A stretch of DNA of 64,000 nucleotides from Hyaloscypha bicolor E (GCF_002865645.1 NW_020194627.1:1257271-1321270); one strand, 5' to 3'. Counted from the first letter of the stretch, positions 11,801-25,924 are shown. Notes: generated by a model from the sequence alone, not told the origin. A program made the numbers and translations.

Positions 11801-14250
11801 CTATTATTTGGCTTATATATATATAAAAGAGAAAGCTCGATTTTAATATCTTTTTTTTCTGCCCAGATCTAATAGGCTAATATTTCTTGAATTAGAATAA
11901 CTACTTTTTTTTAATTATATTTAATATAAGTAATTAAAAGATTATATTACCTATATATCTATTATTTAAAATCTCTAATTATATTAAATATTACTAAACT
12001 GCCTTTATTTAATAGAAGATATCTAAAAAGCTTTCTACTAAATTCGTTTTTAATTATTAGAATCTAGTTCGAACTATTATAGCTATTTGGGTAATTAAAT
12101 AAATCCTATAAGATTCTTTAAAATAGTCGAATAGACTTTTTCTTAATTAGCCTATATAAGATTACTTGCCTAATATATATCTAAATATAAAATTCGCATA
12201 AAATTCTTATTAGTTTATTAATTTTCATATTATATATATAATTAATAAGCTTTTATAAAGCTTTATAGGCTAAATACCCCGCTCTTATATATTATTTTTC
12301 TTCTAAATTATTTCTCGGCTTGAGATATTTCCTTAATTTCTTATATCGAGTTCTAATTAAATATTCGAGTATTATAAATATAAATATACTATTAATACTA
12401 GTAGGGATTTCGAATAGAATATTAGAATAAATAGAAAGCGGCTTATATTTTATAAAGAAAACTAAATTAAATCTATATTTTAATTATATTAATACTATAT
12501 TCTCTTTATAATTTCCTAATCTAATTATAAAATCGTATTTATAATACTAAGCTTTCTTTTTTATTAGGTAAGCTTTAGAAATAATATTTATATAGAATTC
12601 TTTAATAATTATAATATTATAAAGAATTAGATTTTTAGTATATAGTTCTATAAATTTATTAATTAGATTTTTAATTATATAAGTATTATATTTAATAATT
12701 AGAAAATTAGTTATTTCTGCTTTTATATAATTATTAATTTTTGCCTTAATAAAAGTACTAGAATTAATTAGATTCTTGCTATTAATTAGGTATATAATAT
12801 TATAGTTATCTAATAAAGTATTTTAAAAGAGTAAATATTTTAAGAAATCGAGTATTATATAGATTTCCTAACCTGGGCTCTGAATTATAAATATAGGATT
12901 TACTAGAATAATATTAAAGTTTCTAGGAAATTGGATTCCGGATATTTTAGGCTTCTTTTTAAAGCTAGTACCGGGTATTAGTTTCTCTATTACTTATTTA
13001 TTAGTAATTTTTATATTATATTTCTTTTCTAGCTAAAATTTTAGATTCTTCTAATATTTAATTAAAAGCCTTTCTCGGATTTTTCTAATTAGTTTCTTAT
13101 TAGGCTTGAATTTTATTTAAGTCTTATTTAATCTAGTAATTATAATTTTTATAATAATATAGCTAAGTGGGTTCTACTAGTACTTAAGGTTCTTAGTATT
13201 CTTATAAGAGTATTTATAATACTTATTCTTATTCGAATTAGGTTTACTATTTAATCTTTTACTAGATTAATTCCCGAATATAATAAAGATTATAGAAGCT
13301 TCTAAATACTTAATATTCTAATTTTCCAAAATAATCCAATTAAATACCTGGCTATATTATTCGAATATAAGAATCGGAAGCCCTAGTTTATTTTTATTAT
13401 ATAGATTACTAAGCTATTCTATTATCTAGATTAGAACAAGTTTCTACTAGAGGGCTATTAAGAACTTAATTACTACTAGAGTATCTTTAATTTCAGTAAT
13501 TTTAAGAGCTCTAGTATAATTAAATACCTTTTTCTAATTAGTAAACTAGTATTTTAGGCTTATATTTCCTTTATTTACTTATAATAGGGTTAAGCTATAT
13601 ACTTTTCAAGTAGTAGTAATTTGTACTATATCTATAGAACTATATTTCATTAATAAAGCCTTGAGAATCTTATAAATAGAGCTTTACTTATTCTTTTTAA
13701 GTTCTAAAATAAAGTTTATAAGAATTTCTATATTAATTATTTAATAAAGCTATTACCTAATTATATAGTAATATACTAGCTTGTTTATTTAGTCTAGTTT
13801 CTTGATCTTATAGTTTTATAAAAGTACTAAATAGTAATCTCTAATATTCCCGAATATTATAGGCTATAGTAATACTAGTTTTAATTTTTTCTTAATTATA
13901 AATCGAGTATTCTTATTCTAATTCTCTATTTTAACTTGGTATCTAATATAGTAATTCTCTGTTTCCTTTAGTATAAGCTCGTTAATTATAAGAAAAGGCC
14001 TAAAAGAAGCTATTATATTTATTTCAATTACTTTATTATTAAATAAATTATTTTTATTTCAGATATTTTTATTATTAGCTATTTTATAAAAAGTATTAAA
14101 CTAGTCTATCCAGAAATTATAGTCTTTTAGAATAATAATCTTAACTATAGCTTCTAATATAATTATAATTAAGCTTATAAAAATAGTAGAAATTATAGGA
14201 ATAGTTTCTATTAATTAGTTAATAACGGAAATATAAGCTAAAGTATAATT
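8870..14250 (-). pseudogene. Copia E gag-pol remnant
   Basis: Read on the minus strand with TAA/TAG taken as mutated Gln. Gag lies near 14250-13100 (an FWID motif near 14105-14125). A protease/pre-integrase region lies near 12910-12600, with the catalytic D kept as I-L-D near 12855-12885. The integrase C-terminal part includes YLYNQSP near 11680-11705. Reverse transcriptase has its YVDD box reading Y-I-N-N at 9839-9850. The Copia RNase H lies near 9300-8870. Both catalytic Asp of the RT box are Asn, as expected from G-to-A change. The order gag-PR-IN-RT-RH defines Ty1/Copia. Confidence 0.88.
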
Positions 14251-14322
14251 TTTAAAGAAATGAATTAAATAAGCTCTTAAATACTTTATATAATATACTA
14301 ATTAGAAAGCTTATTAATATAA

Positions 14323-14337
14323 GGCCGGGCTTATAAC
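14323..14337 (-). other. Copia E primer-binding site, tRNA-iMet anticodon arm
   Basis: Directly beside the 5' LTR the plus strand reads GGCCGGGCTTATAAC. With one C-to-T change this is GGGCTCATAAC, the anticodon arm of eukaryotic initiator-Met tRNA (CAU anticodon). Drosophila copia is primed by a half-molecule of this same tRNA, cleaved in the anticodon loop. It fixes element orientation as minus and is one of the least mutated GC-rich patches in the element. Confidence 0.8.
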
Positions 14338-14508
14338 TAATATATATAAAGATTATAAAGTAAAGAGTTATATTAAATAATAAAAAAGTTAATTAAACTA
14401 GCTAAAAAAGAGCTTAAATAAAATATAAAGCTTTAAGAAATAAATATATAAATCCTAACTAAGTAAAGTAATTATACTAGTCCCAATTTAGTAATTCTTA
14501 CTATAATA
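14338..14508 (-). repeat. Copia E 5' LTR (171 bp)
   Basis: Homologous over its full length to 7583-7753, with many transitions between the copies. On the minus strand it begins TATTATAGTAAG and ends CTTTATATATATTA. Confidence 0.85.
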
Positions 14509-14513
14509 AGTAG

Positions 14514-17500
14514 TAATAGAGTCTACTAATAGTTAAAGCTTTATTAGATACCTTAAAATACTAGTTATAAATATTAGATATCTAAATCTTTCGATTTCAA
14601 ATATCTTTATTTTTAAAAGCTATTTTATACTAATTTATTTCTTTTAGGTATTTAATTTAAATATTTGCAAATATTAGTATTATTTTATAAAGTAATACTA
14701 TTATTAAATATAATAAATAAAAAAAGTTTAGTATAAAATTTAAAGAAAGAAAGAAATAATATTATAAGATTTCGAGAAAAATATAAATATTATAAAACTA
14801 TATTCTAGTTAGTATATTATATTCTAATATAAGCTATTATAAAGCTGAATCTATAAATAAATATTATAATATTTATATAAAAAAAATAATAGAAAATAAT
14901 TAAAGCTTATTATTATTAACTATTAAGCTTTATTTAAGTAAATAAGGCTAATAGCCTCTAATTTACTTTAATATATTTGGCCTTAATTATTATAAGTCTA
15001 GTATAAATATATTTTACTTTAGTAGCTAATAGCTCTAGTAATATAAATCTGATTTCGGGTTATAAAATTATATTATATAAATTATCTTTTATAACTTCTG
15101 GTATTACTTTAGAGAAACTAAATAAATCTCGAATTAGAGCTTGGAAATAGAACTTTATATTATTAGAACTTCAAATTCAGATTACTAAAATACTATTAGT
15201 TTTTATATATAAAGCAAATAAATTTTAAATAAAAAGATTCAAGTATTTATTTAGTTTATTTAGCTATATTACTTATAAGCCCGAATTAGTTTAACTTATA
15301 ATAAAGTAATAAAACTAAACTATTAATAGTATTAAAATATAATATTATTTAAATATTTAAATATTAAACTAAATTCGAATATAACTAATATTAAAATATA
15401 ATAATTAGTATAGATTATAATAGATTTTAAATATAAAAGCTATTAGAAGTCTAGAGTTAAGAACTTGAAATTTGAGCTAAAAAGTAAACTATAAATAATA
15501 AATTCTTATATTAAATATAGAACTAAAAAAAAATTAAAATAGATTAAATTTTACTATATAAAATTAAAATAGTAATTTAAAATATTAGCCGGAAAGAGAA
15601 AATAAATATAGTTATATAATAATATAGCTAAAACTAATAATAAAAGCTAAAATAGCTAAAGGAATTAGAAATAGTTATTAAATTATACTTTTTTAAATAA
15701 TATTATAGAAAGGCTTATAATAATTAATAAAAGTATTATATTTTAGAAATAATATTCTTTTATTTCCTAATAATAGCTTAAAATTATAATATTTAAACTT
15801 TAAAACTATAATTAATAATACTATTTATATAAGAGACTAAATTATTAAATAATTATAAAATAATAATAAACGGATTTATATAATAAAATAATTATATAAA
15901 TATAGAGAACTAAATATTATTTTAAGCTTATAGAAATAAAAAATTCAAATCTATAAAGAATAAATTCATTTATTTTAAGAAAATACAAACTATTATAAAT
16001 AGTAATAAGAATTAAAGTATTTATTTAAGACTAGAAAAGAAATAATTATCTTTAATTATAAAAGATATTATTATTTCATTTTATTATTTATATAGGACTC
16101 TAATTTTAAATAGCCTTCTATATTTCTTTTTAGAAGAAAACTATATCTTAAATATTAGCTTGCTATATTTCTTTATCTTAAAAGAAAATTATATTAGTAA
16201 GGCTAGTCTATTATATTTCTTTAATAGTTTAATAGGCAAATAATAATAATTAAAGATATACTAATAGTATTTAATAATACTAATTTATAATATCTTAGTA
16301 TTATTCGAGAATTATTTGTATTTGAAAGATTTAGAAGGCTTTTAAAAATATTATTTAATTTTATAGCCTATTAGATATATTATTTTATATAAGATATTAA
16401 GAAATATTTGCTTTATAAATATAATAGGAAATTTAGTTTATTTAAAAACTTACTTTATATAAATAGGGTTCTTATAATAAGCTACTTCTTTAATAGTTTT
16501 TTATACTAATATAAAGGCTATAATTTATATATTAAGATTATATATTTTACTAAAAAAAGACTTCTGCTTTAAGCTTATTAAAATTTGTTTTCTAGAATAT
16601 AAAAATAATAGAATTAAATTTCTGGGCCTATAATATTAGTTCTTAATATTCTAAATAAACTTTAGATTATTATTATAATAACTATTATAACTATTTAAAT
16701 TATAATTCTTCTAGCTATTATTTAGCCTGTTTTTCTTAAAAATAGCAGATTTATTTATATATTATTAGATTTATATCCGGTAAAATATAACTAGTAACTT
16801 GCCTTTATTATTTAAACTATTATCTAATATTAATTATATAAAACCGGTAAGGCTATTACTTGTATTAAAAGTAAAGTTATAGAAACTCTAGTAATTATAT
16901 AAGCTCAGGTATTCTATTAAGGCCTTTTTATATATATTATAATCTAGGAATTTAATAATTAGCAAATTATTATTTATTTTATTATTTTTATTAAAGTTAT
17001 AGTTATTTTCTATTATTATTTTTAAATATTAGACTAACTTATTTTATAGTATAATTAATAGATATATTTAGAGCTTTATATATAGCATTTTTTAATTTCA
17101 AATAATTCTTTTTATTAGAAACTGGAATTCAAGATTTGAAATAATTAAAAGATATAGCTATATTTCTAATATTATATAATAATAGTTTCTGGATTCAAGA
17201 GCTAATTATATTAATTATTCTAATATTATTATATAATAGAACCAGGCAAGTTTCTAAAAGTAATTAATTCTAGTAATAGAAAATACTTAATTAGTTAAAA
17301 TTTATTTTAATAATAGCTATTATAAAAGAATTTAAATATAATAGAAAATAAACTTTAGAAATACTAGTTTCTAAATAATATATTAAAGAAATTTTATATA
17401 TAATTTGAGAATATAATTCTATAAGAAATAGAGCTAGTTTTATATAATAGAATTTTCTTTATTTACTATTTATAACTATTACTTTATTATTATAGGCCAA

Positions 17501-19380
17501 AATAAAAGCTAAGCTAAACTATTTAATATATAAATCTTTAATTCTTTATTTTCTTTAAATTTTAAGAATATATATATTTATTAGGGCTAGTAAGTTTATT
17601 AATCTAATAGTAATTAATATTATAAGATTTTTAATACTAATTATTAATTTCTTCTTTTTATTATTTCCTGAATTCTGTTTTGCTCTATAAAACTAAACTT
17701 ATATAATTTAGTAATAAGCTATATAATATAGGCTTTTTCTATTTTTCTAACTATTTATTTTATTCTATTATTTTAAAGAATTATTTTTACTAGAAAATAT
17801 AATCTAAATATTAATATATATTTTATAACTTTAAATTTAAAAGTGCCTTATATCTAGTCTATTCTATATATATTTCTTTTTTATTATTCTTCTTTTATAA
17901 GAATTTCTTAGTAATATTTTACTTTATACTAATTTATATATAATTATGGAATATTATATTTATTTCTATATTATATAAAAGCTATATTAATACTTTTTAC
18001 TATATTTGCCTAGAATCCAAAAAAGAATAAAATAGTATTATATCCGAAATTATATAATATATTTTCTTTATAATTTCTAATACCTTTTTTTTAGCTTCTT
18101 TTAGCTATACTAAAAATCGAGAGATAGTACTATAATTAATAAATTCTCTTATATAACTATAATATAATTCTATATCTTAGAAAATACTATTAATTAGTAC
18201 TTAGTTCAAAATAATATAATAATATAATATTCGAATTAAAATAAATATATAATATTTCTTTTTATAAGATATTAGTTATTTCTTTACTAATTTCTAGTTT
18301 ATATATAGAATAAATCTCGATTTAATATATTATATAAAGCTAATAATAATACTAGAAATTATAGCTTATAGGAAAACTTATTAATAGTTTTCGGATTATA
18401 TTATTATTATAATATAATAAAATAGAATAGATTTCTACTATTCTAAGCTATTTTTCTTATTAGTTTTATTTTATAAATATATCTTACTTTTATAATTTCT
18501 GGCTAATAAATAGAAATAATAGTAAATATATAAATATTAAGCTAAAACTAATAATATTTGGAACTAGAATATAAAAAGTAGCTATATTTGAATTAATAAT
18601 ATAATTTAAAAAAGAATAATTAAAAGAATACCAAAAATATATTTTTTAGATTAAAGAACTTAAAATAAGTATTAGATTACTTTTAACTAGTATTATTATA
18701 AGTAATATAGCTATTATAAAAAAGGTAAGATAATTATAGAAATTATAAATATATAAATAAGGCCAAATAGTAAATTAGAAAAGTTAGAAGAAAATAATAA
18801 TAGAGAAAGAATAAAATAGCTAAAATAAAAAAGTATTTATATTATAATAGAAACTATAACTAAAGACTATATTAATATTACTTGCTTTTATTTAAATATA
18901 TTTAATTAGTTACCTTAATAAAGTAGTTATATTTATTTATTAAAATAAAGAAGAAATTAAATAATACTAGTTTTAAAATAAATATAATAAATATATTAAT
19001 TAAAATAAATTTATAAATAATGAATTAGATTTTTTTATTTTAATATTTTTAATAATTAATTAATTTTATATTTTATATAAATATAATTTAAATCTTATAT
19101 AAAATTCAATATATCTTTTTTTTATATAATTTATATATATTTAAATTAATATTTTAAATTAATATTCTTTAATTTTTTAAACTTATTTATATTAGTTTTT
19201 ATTTAAAATACTTATATTATTAAAATTTAATAATTAAAAATATTAAATTCTTTTTATATAATTCAATATTATATATTATATTTTAATTTTAAATTTATTA
19301 TAAAAGAATTTATTAAAAAAAGTTTTATTAAATTTAAAATTTAAAAGAAATTATATATAAAATATAAATTAAGAAAATAG
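14514..19380 (+). other. Unassigned degraded repeat with long plus-strand frame
   Basis: Right flank of the Copia insertion. From 15007 a plus-strand frame runs with mostly TAA/TAG stops to about 15460, and protein-like plus-strand frames continue through about 15950-18080, including stretches with R-E-x-F-V-F-E-R-F-R-R near 16300-16340. The stop spectrum and absence of CpA show it is a mutated former coding repeat, probably a transposon. I could not match it to a transposase, RT or integrase. The part from about 18100 to 19380 shows nothing beyond AT-rich sequence. Confidence 0.4.
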
Positions 19381-19384
19381 TTTT

Positions 19385-19680
19385 AACTTATTTATAAATA
19401 ATTTTATATATTTATAAGCTATTTTCTTTCTTATATAATTTATTAAAAGTTTATAAAAAGTTTATTACTAAAAAGTATTATTTAAAGCTATTTGAAATAA
19501 GTTTAGGGTAAAATTATTATTGGCCCCAAAGCTTATATAGGGCCGCTAGTAATAATTTTAGTAAAGCGGCTCTAAATTTGTTTTTTTTTTATATTATTTT
19601 ATATTTAGGCTATTCTAAATAATTGGCTTATAGGACTTCCTAAAAAAAAAGCTAGTTATATAAGAAATACTAGAGTTATT
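19385..19680. repeat. Repeat family G, left flanking direct repeat
   Basis: It shares blocks with 24060-24380: a TTTATAAATAA...TATATATTTATA start, the hairpin with GCTTATATAGGGC, and a CTARTTATATAARAAATACTA end. The interval between them is about 4.7 kb. They could be LTRs or the ends of a duplicated DNA transposon. Confidence 0.6.
19509..19560. repeat. Imperfect palindrome in repeat G
   Basis: Arms TAAAATTATTATTGGCCCC and the reverse complement of GGGCCGCTAGTAATAATTTTA flank AAAGCTTATAT. The GGCC cores are among the few GC-rich survivors here. The same structure, more mutated, is at about 24255-24308. It may be two abutting terminal inverted repeats. Confidence 0.6.
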
Positions 19681-22600
19681 TTTTTCTAGAAAATTATATA
19701 TTAGAATATAATTATATTTAAATCTTTAAAGTTAAGCTTAAAATAAAAAGTAAAAAGCTTAAATATCTTTCTCTATATTTTAATAGTTCTAAAATATAAA
19801 AGGCTTTTATTATAATTTTTAAGAAGCTAGCTAGCTTTTAAAACTTTTTAAAAAATACAGATTATATAAGAAATACTAAAAAAAAGGCTAGCCTTATATT
19901 ATTTTTTTCTTCTTTTTTATTACTTTTATATTTACTACTTTTTCTTTTATTTATATTATAAATTCTTTTTACTTTTATATTATTTATAGGCAAAACTAGC
20001 CTGCTTCTAACTTTATTATAAAATAAGGCAAGTTATATAAAATCTATAATTACTATTAAATTAATATATTTTCTCTTTTCTAACTTAACTAATTTATTAA
20101 TACGCCCGAAATACTATTAATTATATTTAGTAATATTCTATTTTATAAGAACTTAATTCGAATATTCTTTCTATTTTCCGGTAATATTAATAGTTAATTA
20201 TAAATATTTCTATAAATAAACTAGTCTTATAATACTAGTAATAGATCTATTAACTATTTATTATAATTCTAATTAATATTATAAATAATTCTTTTATTAA
20301 CTTACCTATTATATAGTCTCTTGCCTTTCTTTTCTATTTCTGACTAGCTTTTATATATATAACTAATCTGCTTATAAATTGCTATATAGCTTATAAAGTC
20401 CTCTATTTTAGTTATATAAATAGTTTTTTTAAGGCCTATTATAAAAGAATAATATAATACTTCCTTTAATTTATAAACCTTTTCTATATTTCTCTTATCT
20501 CTTTATAAGTAATAATTTATTTTATTAGGTCTTTTAAATAAATATCCGATTATATAATTATACTTTTGCTTTTATATTAATTAAATATAAGAAGAATATA
20601 TAAATTAACTTCTTTTATAAAATCTAGTACTTTTAGATTTATAATAAGCTCTTTTATTTATAAGGCCTATTATAGCCTGCTTTATATATTAAATTCTTTT
20701 TTATATAACTTTTCTTTTATAATTTACTTTTTATAACTAATATATAGGCTATTAACTTCTTTTATTTGAATTATATAGTTCTTTTATAGCTTATAAATAT
20801 ATTTATAAATTGTAATCTGTTTATTATAGTCTATAAAACAACCTATAAATATCTTATAAGCTAGTAAACTAATTTCCGGATTTTATTTAATTTATAAATA
20901 TATTTAATTTTTAAATTATATACTAATTATTATTATAAGAACCTTCTAATAAATAATAAGATTATAGCCCTTATTTTAAATAAATATATAAATATAAGCT
21001 ATTATAATCTAATACTTATAATCTATAAAATAAACTATAAGTATTTATAAATATATATAATTAATATTATATATATAATATTTATTTTATTTTATTATAT
21101 TTTGCTTTTTTTATATAATATCCCGAAATAGTACTATAATTTATAGTTATAGAACTATAATAGAATTTATTAATAAATCTTTTACTAATATTCTTTCTAT
21201 ATTTATTTAGTTTTCTTTTTATTTTTTTATACTAGCTATTTTTTTAATAATATATTATTAATATATATATTACTTATAAAACTGTTTTATTTAACTAGCT
21301 TTATTTATACTAATAGAATATTTATATAAATAATAATTACTTTATATAATAGTTCTTTTAAAACTTAATAATTATTATATAATACTTTAATAAATTAAGC
21401 TTCTTTATTATTTTTATAACTAATTTATACTAGTCTTAAATTATATACTATTTTTTAAATAAATAATAAGTAATTAATTATTTAGATCTTTTTTATTAGA
21501 TCTTTATATTAAAAATAAAAAAATTATTTATAAATTTAAAGAATTATTTTTTTAAATAATATATAAGCTATATTTATATAATTAAATACTAGAAATATAG
21601 TTTTTTTATATATATATTTACTTTTATTTTTTAAAAGAAATACTATTTTCTTAATTTCCGATTTAGTTAATAAAATTATTTATATTAAGCTTTTAGATTT
21701 ATTATAGAATTCTATAAATAAACTTATAATTATAATAACTAGTTAAATGTTTTATAAATTATATAGTTTTAATAATAATTTAAAAGCCTTATATATAGTT
21801 TATAAAACATTTATAGCCTTATTTATATATTAGAAAAGATTTTTTAAAATATTTATAACTATTAAAATATTTATAACTATTAAAATATTTATAACTATTA
21901 AAATATTTATAACTATTAAAATATTTATAACTATTAAAATATTTATAATAACTATTAAATTATTTTATATAATTTATATCTTTTCTAGAAGTTCTATTTA
22001 TATATTTATATAAATAATTAAATATATTTATAAATATATTTATAAGAAAATAGATTATATAATTATTATTATTTTAGAAATAAATAATAAGATTATCTAA
22101 TATTTTTAGGCTTAATATATAAGTTTTATAAAAGCTTTTTAATATTTATTTAAATATTTAATATATTAGAGGTTTCTTTTAATTTAATATTTTATAATTT
22201 ATTTTATAGCTAATTTCTTATTTAAATAAGTTATAAATAGAACTATAAATATCTATTTAATTTTAATAGCTTTCTTTAAATATAATATAACATATAAAAA
22301 TAATTATTAATATTTATATTATATTACTTATATTACTTATAGTTTAATAGAAAATAATTAAAAATATTTTTAATATTTTAATAAAATAATTCAATTAATA
22401 ATTAGTTATAATTTATAAATACTTTTTCTTATAAATATTTACTAATAACTAATTATAAATATATAAGTAATTTAAAACTAATATAAGAAGTATTTCTATA
22501 ATAATTCAGCTTATAAACTTATTTATAATTTATTAATTAATTTTCTATTATCTTTAATTAATTCTTATTATAATTATAGCCTTTTTTTTATTTAATTTTA

Positions 22601-24059
22601 GTCTTATAAACTTCTAGTAAATATTTATAAATATTACTTTATTTAAAAATATTTTTAATTAGACTATAAGCTATTATATAGCTAATTTATAAATTAATTA
22701 TATATATAAAATATTACTAATAACTATAATATAAGTTTAATTAAATATAAACTAGTATTTTTGCTTTTAAATAATTATAATAATAATTACTAATTATTTA
22801 TAAACTATTTACTTTTATTTATAAAGCTTAAATAATACTAATAAAATATTTCTTTATAAGATTCTTTATTACTATTATTATAGCTAAAGTAAAATAATTC
22901 TATATATAATATTAATAAATATTATAGTTTTTTTTCTTTTAAATAAATATATATTTTATTTCTAATTTCGAATTCTATTTAAGCTTAATAAATTATTTAT
23001 AAATATAATTACTAAAATAAACTAGCTCAAAGCTTTCTTATAATCTATAAATCTAATTATCTAAAATAAAATATCTATATAATATAAATACTATTTTAAA
23101 ATAATATATTAACTAATAATTAATTTATAATTAGTTATAAATAATATTCTTCTTAAAAAATATATTTATAATATTTTAAAAAAAAACTGTATTTAAATTT
23201 TATTAATAATTCTATATAATTTATAGGCTAATATAATATAGGCCTATTTATAATAAATATAAATCTAGCTATAATTTTAATAATTATTATTATAAATTAA
23301 TATATAGATTTATAATAATTTATTTAAATAGAATTTTATAAATAAAATTAATAGTTTTTTATATAATCTATTTCTAAATAAGCAAATTATACTTTTGCCT
23401 TTTATTTTATATATTAAATTAGTTATAAATCTAATTAATTATATTTATTTATAAATGTAATTTTTATAGGCTATATATAAGTAATTCTATTAACTCTAAA
23501 TAATATAGGCTATAAGCTTAATTAAATAATTCTAAATATATTTTATAATAAATTTAAGTTATATAAATAAAGCAAATTCTGAAATTATAAAATTATTATT
23601 AGAGATTTTATAAAATATCTATTTACTAAATTTATTTCTTTTAAAGCTATAATTTAAAATTAGTATATTTATAATACTTTTATAGAATTTCTATTTATAA
23701 AAAAGCATTATAATAAATTATAAATATTAATATATAATTTCAATTTTTTTTAATTTAAATATAATTACTAAATAATAACTTTAATAGCTAATTATAAATA
23801 ATTTTATAAATTAGTAATTATCTTTTATATTTTTCTATAAATAGTTTCTATTTATTTTATTTTTTATAATAATTATTAATAAATTAGAAAGCTAATTATT
23901 TAAATCTAATAAAAATAAATTTATAATTATTAGTTTTTTTTATAGCTAGGTCTATATAATAGCCTTATAAATTATTTTATAAATAAGGCTTTATATTCTT
24001 TTATTTTCTAATATAAATTATATATATAATATAATATATTTAAAAATATTATAAAATCT
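19681..24059 (-). other. Repeat G interior (copy 1), degraded protein-like minus-strand segments
   Basis: The section 21950-23310 is homologous to 32715-34150, so this is a dispersed repeat. The minus strand of both copies gives the same peptide-like run (I-L-Y-R-Y-F-I-L-D-N near 23050-23110 and I-L-Y-Q-Y-F-I-L-N-N near 33880-33920), suggesting an ancestral protein. I do not recognise it. The rest of the interval is AT-rich with no other clear feature except a minisatellite. Confidence 0.5.
21846..21956. repeat. 18-bp minisatellite, five perfect units plus a variant
   Basis: AAAATATTTATAACTATT repeats five times without change (21846-21935) and then once with a 3-bp insertion. The units are identical while surrounding DNA is heavily mutated, so the array probably expanded after RIP. 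Confidence 0.95.
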
Positions 24060-24380
24060 TATTTAGCTTTTAATTTATTTATAAATAACTTTATATATTT
24101 ATAGGCTATTTTTCTTTTTATATTATTTATAAAGAATTTATATTTAATTTATATATTTATTAAAAGCCTTTATTAAATTATATAACTTTAACTAATATTT
24201 TTATTATATAATATATTTCTTTTAATTTTAATTTTATTTAAAATAAATTTAAAGTAAAATTATTAATTAATTTTAGAGCTTATATAGGGCTACTAATTAA
24301 TAATTTTAGTAAAATAGCCCTAAATATATTTATATAATACTATTATATAATTAAATTATTTATTAAAAAACTAATTATAT
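24060..24380. repeat. Repeat family G, right flanking direct repeat
   Basis: Homologous in order to 19385-19680, including the palindrome and the CTAATTATATAAAAAATACTA end. It is more mutated: the GGCC cores seen on the left have become AATT or GGCT. Confidence 0.6.
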
Positions 24381-25919
24381 AAAAAATACTAAAAATTTGA
24401 ATTTAAAGCTTATATTTATATTAATTTCATATATTACTTGGCCTTTTATTTAGCTTATAATTATATAAATATAAATTCTTTTCTATTATATTATTATACT
24501 AATTATAAATAATATTTTTAATATAATAGATTTCTTTTAAATTTTAAAAGAAACCTATATAAAATATATTTATAATATAAAATCTCTTTTTTCTTTTATT
24601 TCTTTTATTTATATATTTAATTACTAATTTTTTTAGGTTAAAAAAGCTATAAGGTACTTTTTTCTTATAAATATTAATTTAAATATTTTTTTAAAAGATT
24701 TATACTAAATTAATATAGTTTTTTATAAGTAAAAATAATTCTTAATCTTAAAAACAAATTTATTAAATCTATAATAAACTAGATATAGTCTATAGCTAGC
24801 TAATAAAGGCTATTTCTTTTATTATAATTTTTTATTACTTTTTTTATTACTTTTATTTATTTATTAGTTTTTATTTATAGTTTAAAAACTAGCTTATTTA
24901 TAATTTTAGTCTAATAAATATTAAATATAAGAATTATATAATAAAATACTAGATATTAAAAGTAATTATAAATATAAATTAATAATTTAAGTTTTATTAT
25001 AAAAAAGAAAATATAATAATAAATAATTTATAAATATTTCTATTTTTTTTATAAATACTTTTTAAATAAAAAAATCTATAAGCTTATAACTTTTATTAAA
25101 ATATAAAAATATATAATTCTATATTTATTTTAATATTTATAAATTATATTAAAGATAAATATACTAATTTTTTTATAATCTTTATTACTTCTAAATTTAT
25201 AAAAAGCTATTTTACTATTAAAAATTCTTAAAGCTAAGCTTATAAAGAATTCCGGCTTTTATTTAATAATCCTTTTTATAATTTAAATTATATTACTAAT
25301 TTATAAATATAATACTATTTATTATTTAATTATATTATTCTTTATAATTTTTATAAAATATTTATAAACTATAATTCCTTTATATAGATTTATAAAATAG
25401 CCTAAAAGTAATTAGCTAGCTAAATAAATTATTTTCGAATTCTTTTTACTTTATATATATATCTAATTCTCTAATCTAGAATAAATTATTATTATAAGAA
25501 CTTTTTTATAGCTATAGATCTAATAGAAATTCTTTTAAATAAGTTTATAAATAAAAGTTAATATAATATTTTTCTTATAATTTATAAGTCTAGCTATTAA
25601 AATCTATAACTTTATTAAATAATTATTATTTATATAATATATATATTATTTTATTATATATATTATTTTATTATATATATTATTTTATTATATATATTAT
25701 TTTATTATATATATTATTTCATTATATAATAAATATAAATAATATTACAAAATAATTCTATAAGATATTTATTATATCTATTAATAAATCTATTTAAAGT
25801 AATAATTTTTTAATTAATTTTATTTATATATTTATAATTATAAAATATTTTTTTTCTTTTATATTTATTAATTCTTTTAGTAATATATTATAAATACTTT
25901 TATTATTTCATTATTTTAA
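24381..25919. other. AT-rich sequence without recognisable feature
   Basis: RIP-like composition continues. Apart from a 17-bp minisatellite at 25639-25723 I see no domain, LTR or inverted repeat. Confidence 0.5.
25639..25723. repeat. 17-bp minisatellite, five units
   Basis: ATATATATTATTTTATT is repeated five times in tandem; only the last unit has a change (T to C). The unit contains no C or G, so RIP could not alter it. Confidence 0.95.
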
Positions 25920-25924
25920 AAGTC

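Larger units (their letters stand above)
7583..14508 (-). mobile_element. Complete but RIP-degraded Ty1/Copia retrotransposon (element E), 6.9 kb
   Basis: Two homologous 171-bp LTRs (14338-14508 as 5' and 7583-7753 as 3' in the element's orientation) bound the element. The flanking pentamers are AATAG (7578-7582) and AGTAG (14509-14513), a target duplication differing by one G/A transition. A half-tRNA initiator-Met primer site abuts the 5' LTR. In the minus orientation the interior reads gag, protease, integrase, RT and RNase H in the Copia order. LTR ends that should be TG...CA read TA...TA, as RIP would give. A gene-like plus-strand frame lies between RNase H and the 3' LTR. Non-functional by many stops and loss of catalytic residues. 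Confidence 0.9.

Noticed and set aside
21846..25723. CRISPR-like arrays
   Set aside because: The minisatellites have no spacers and the context is eukaryotic repeat DNA.
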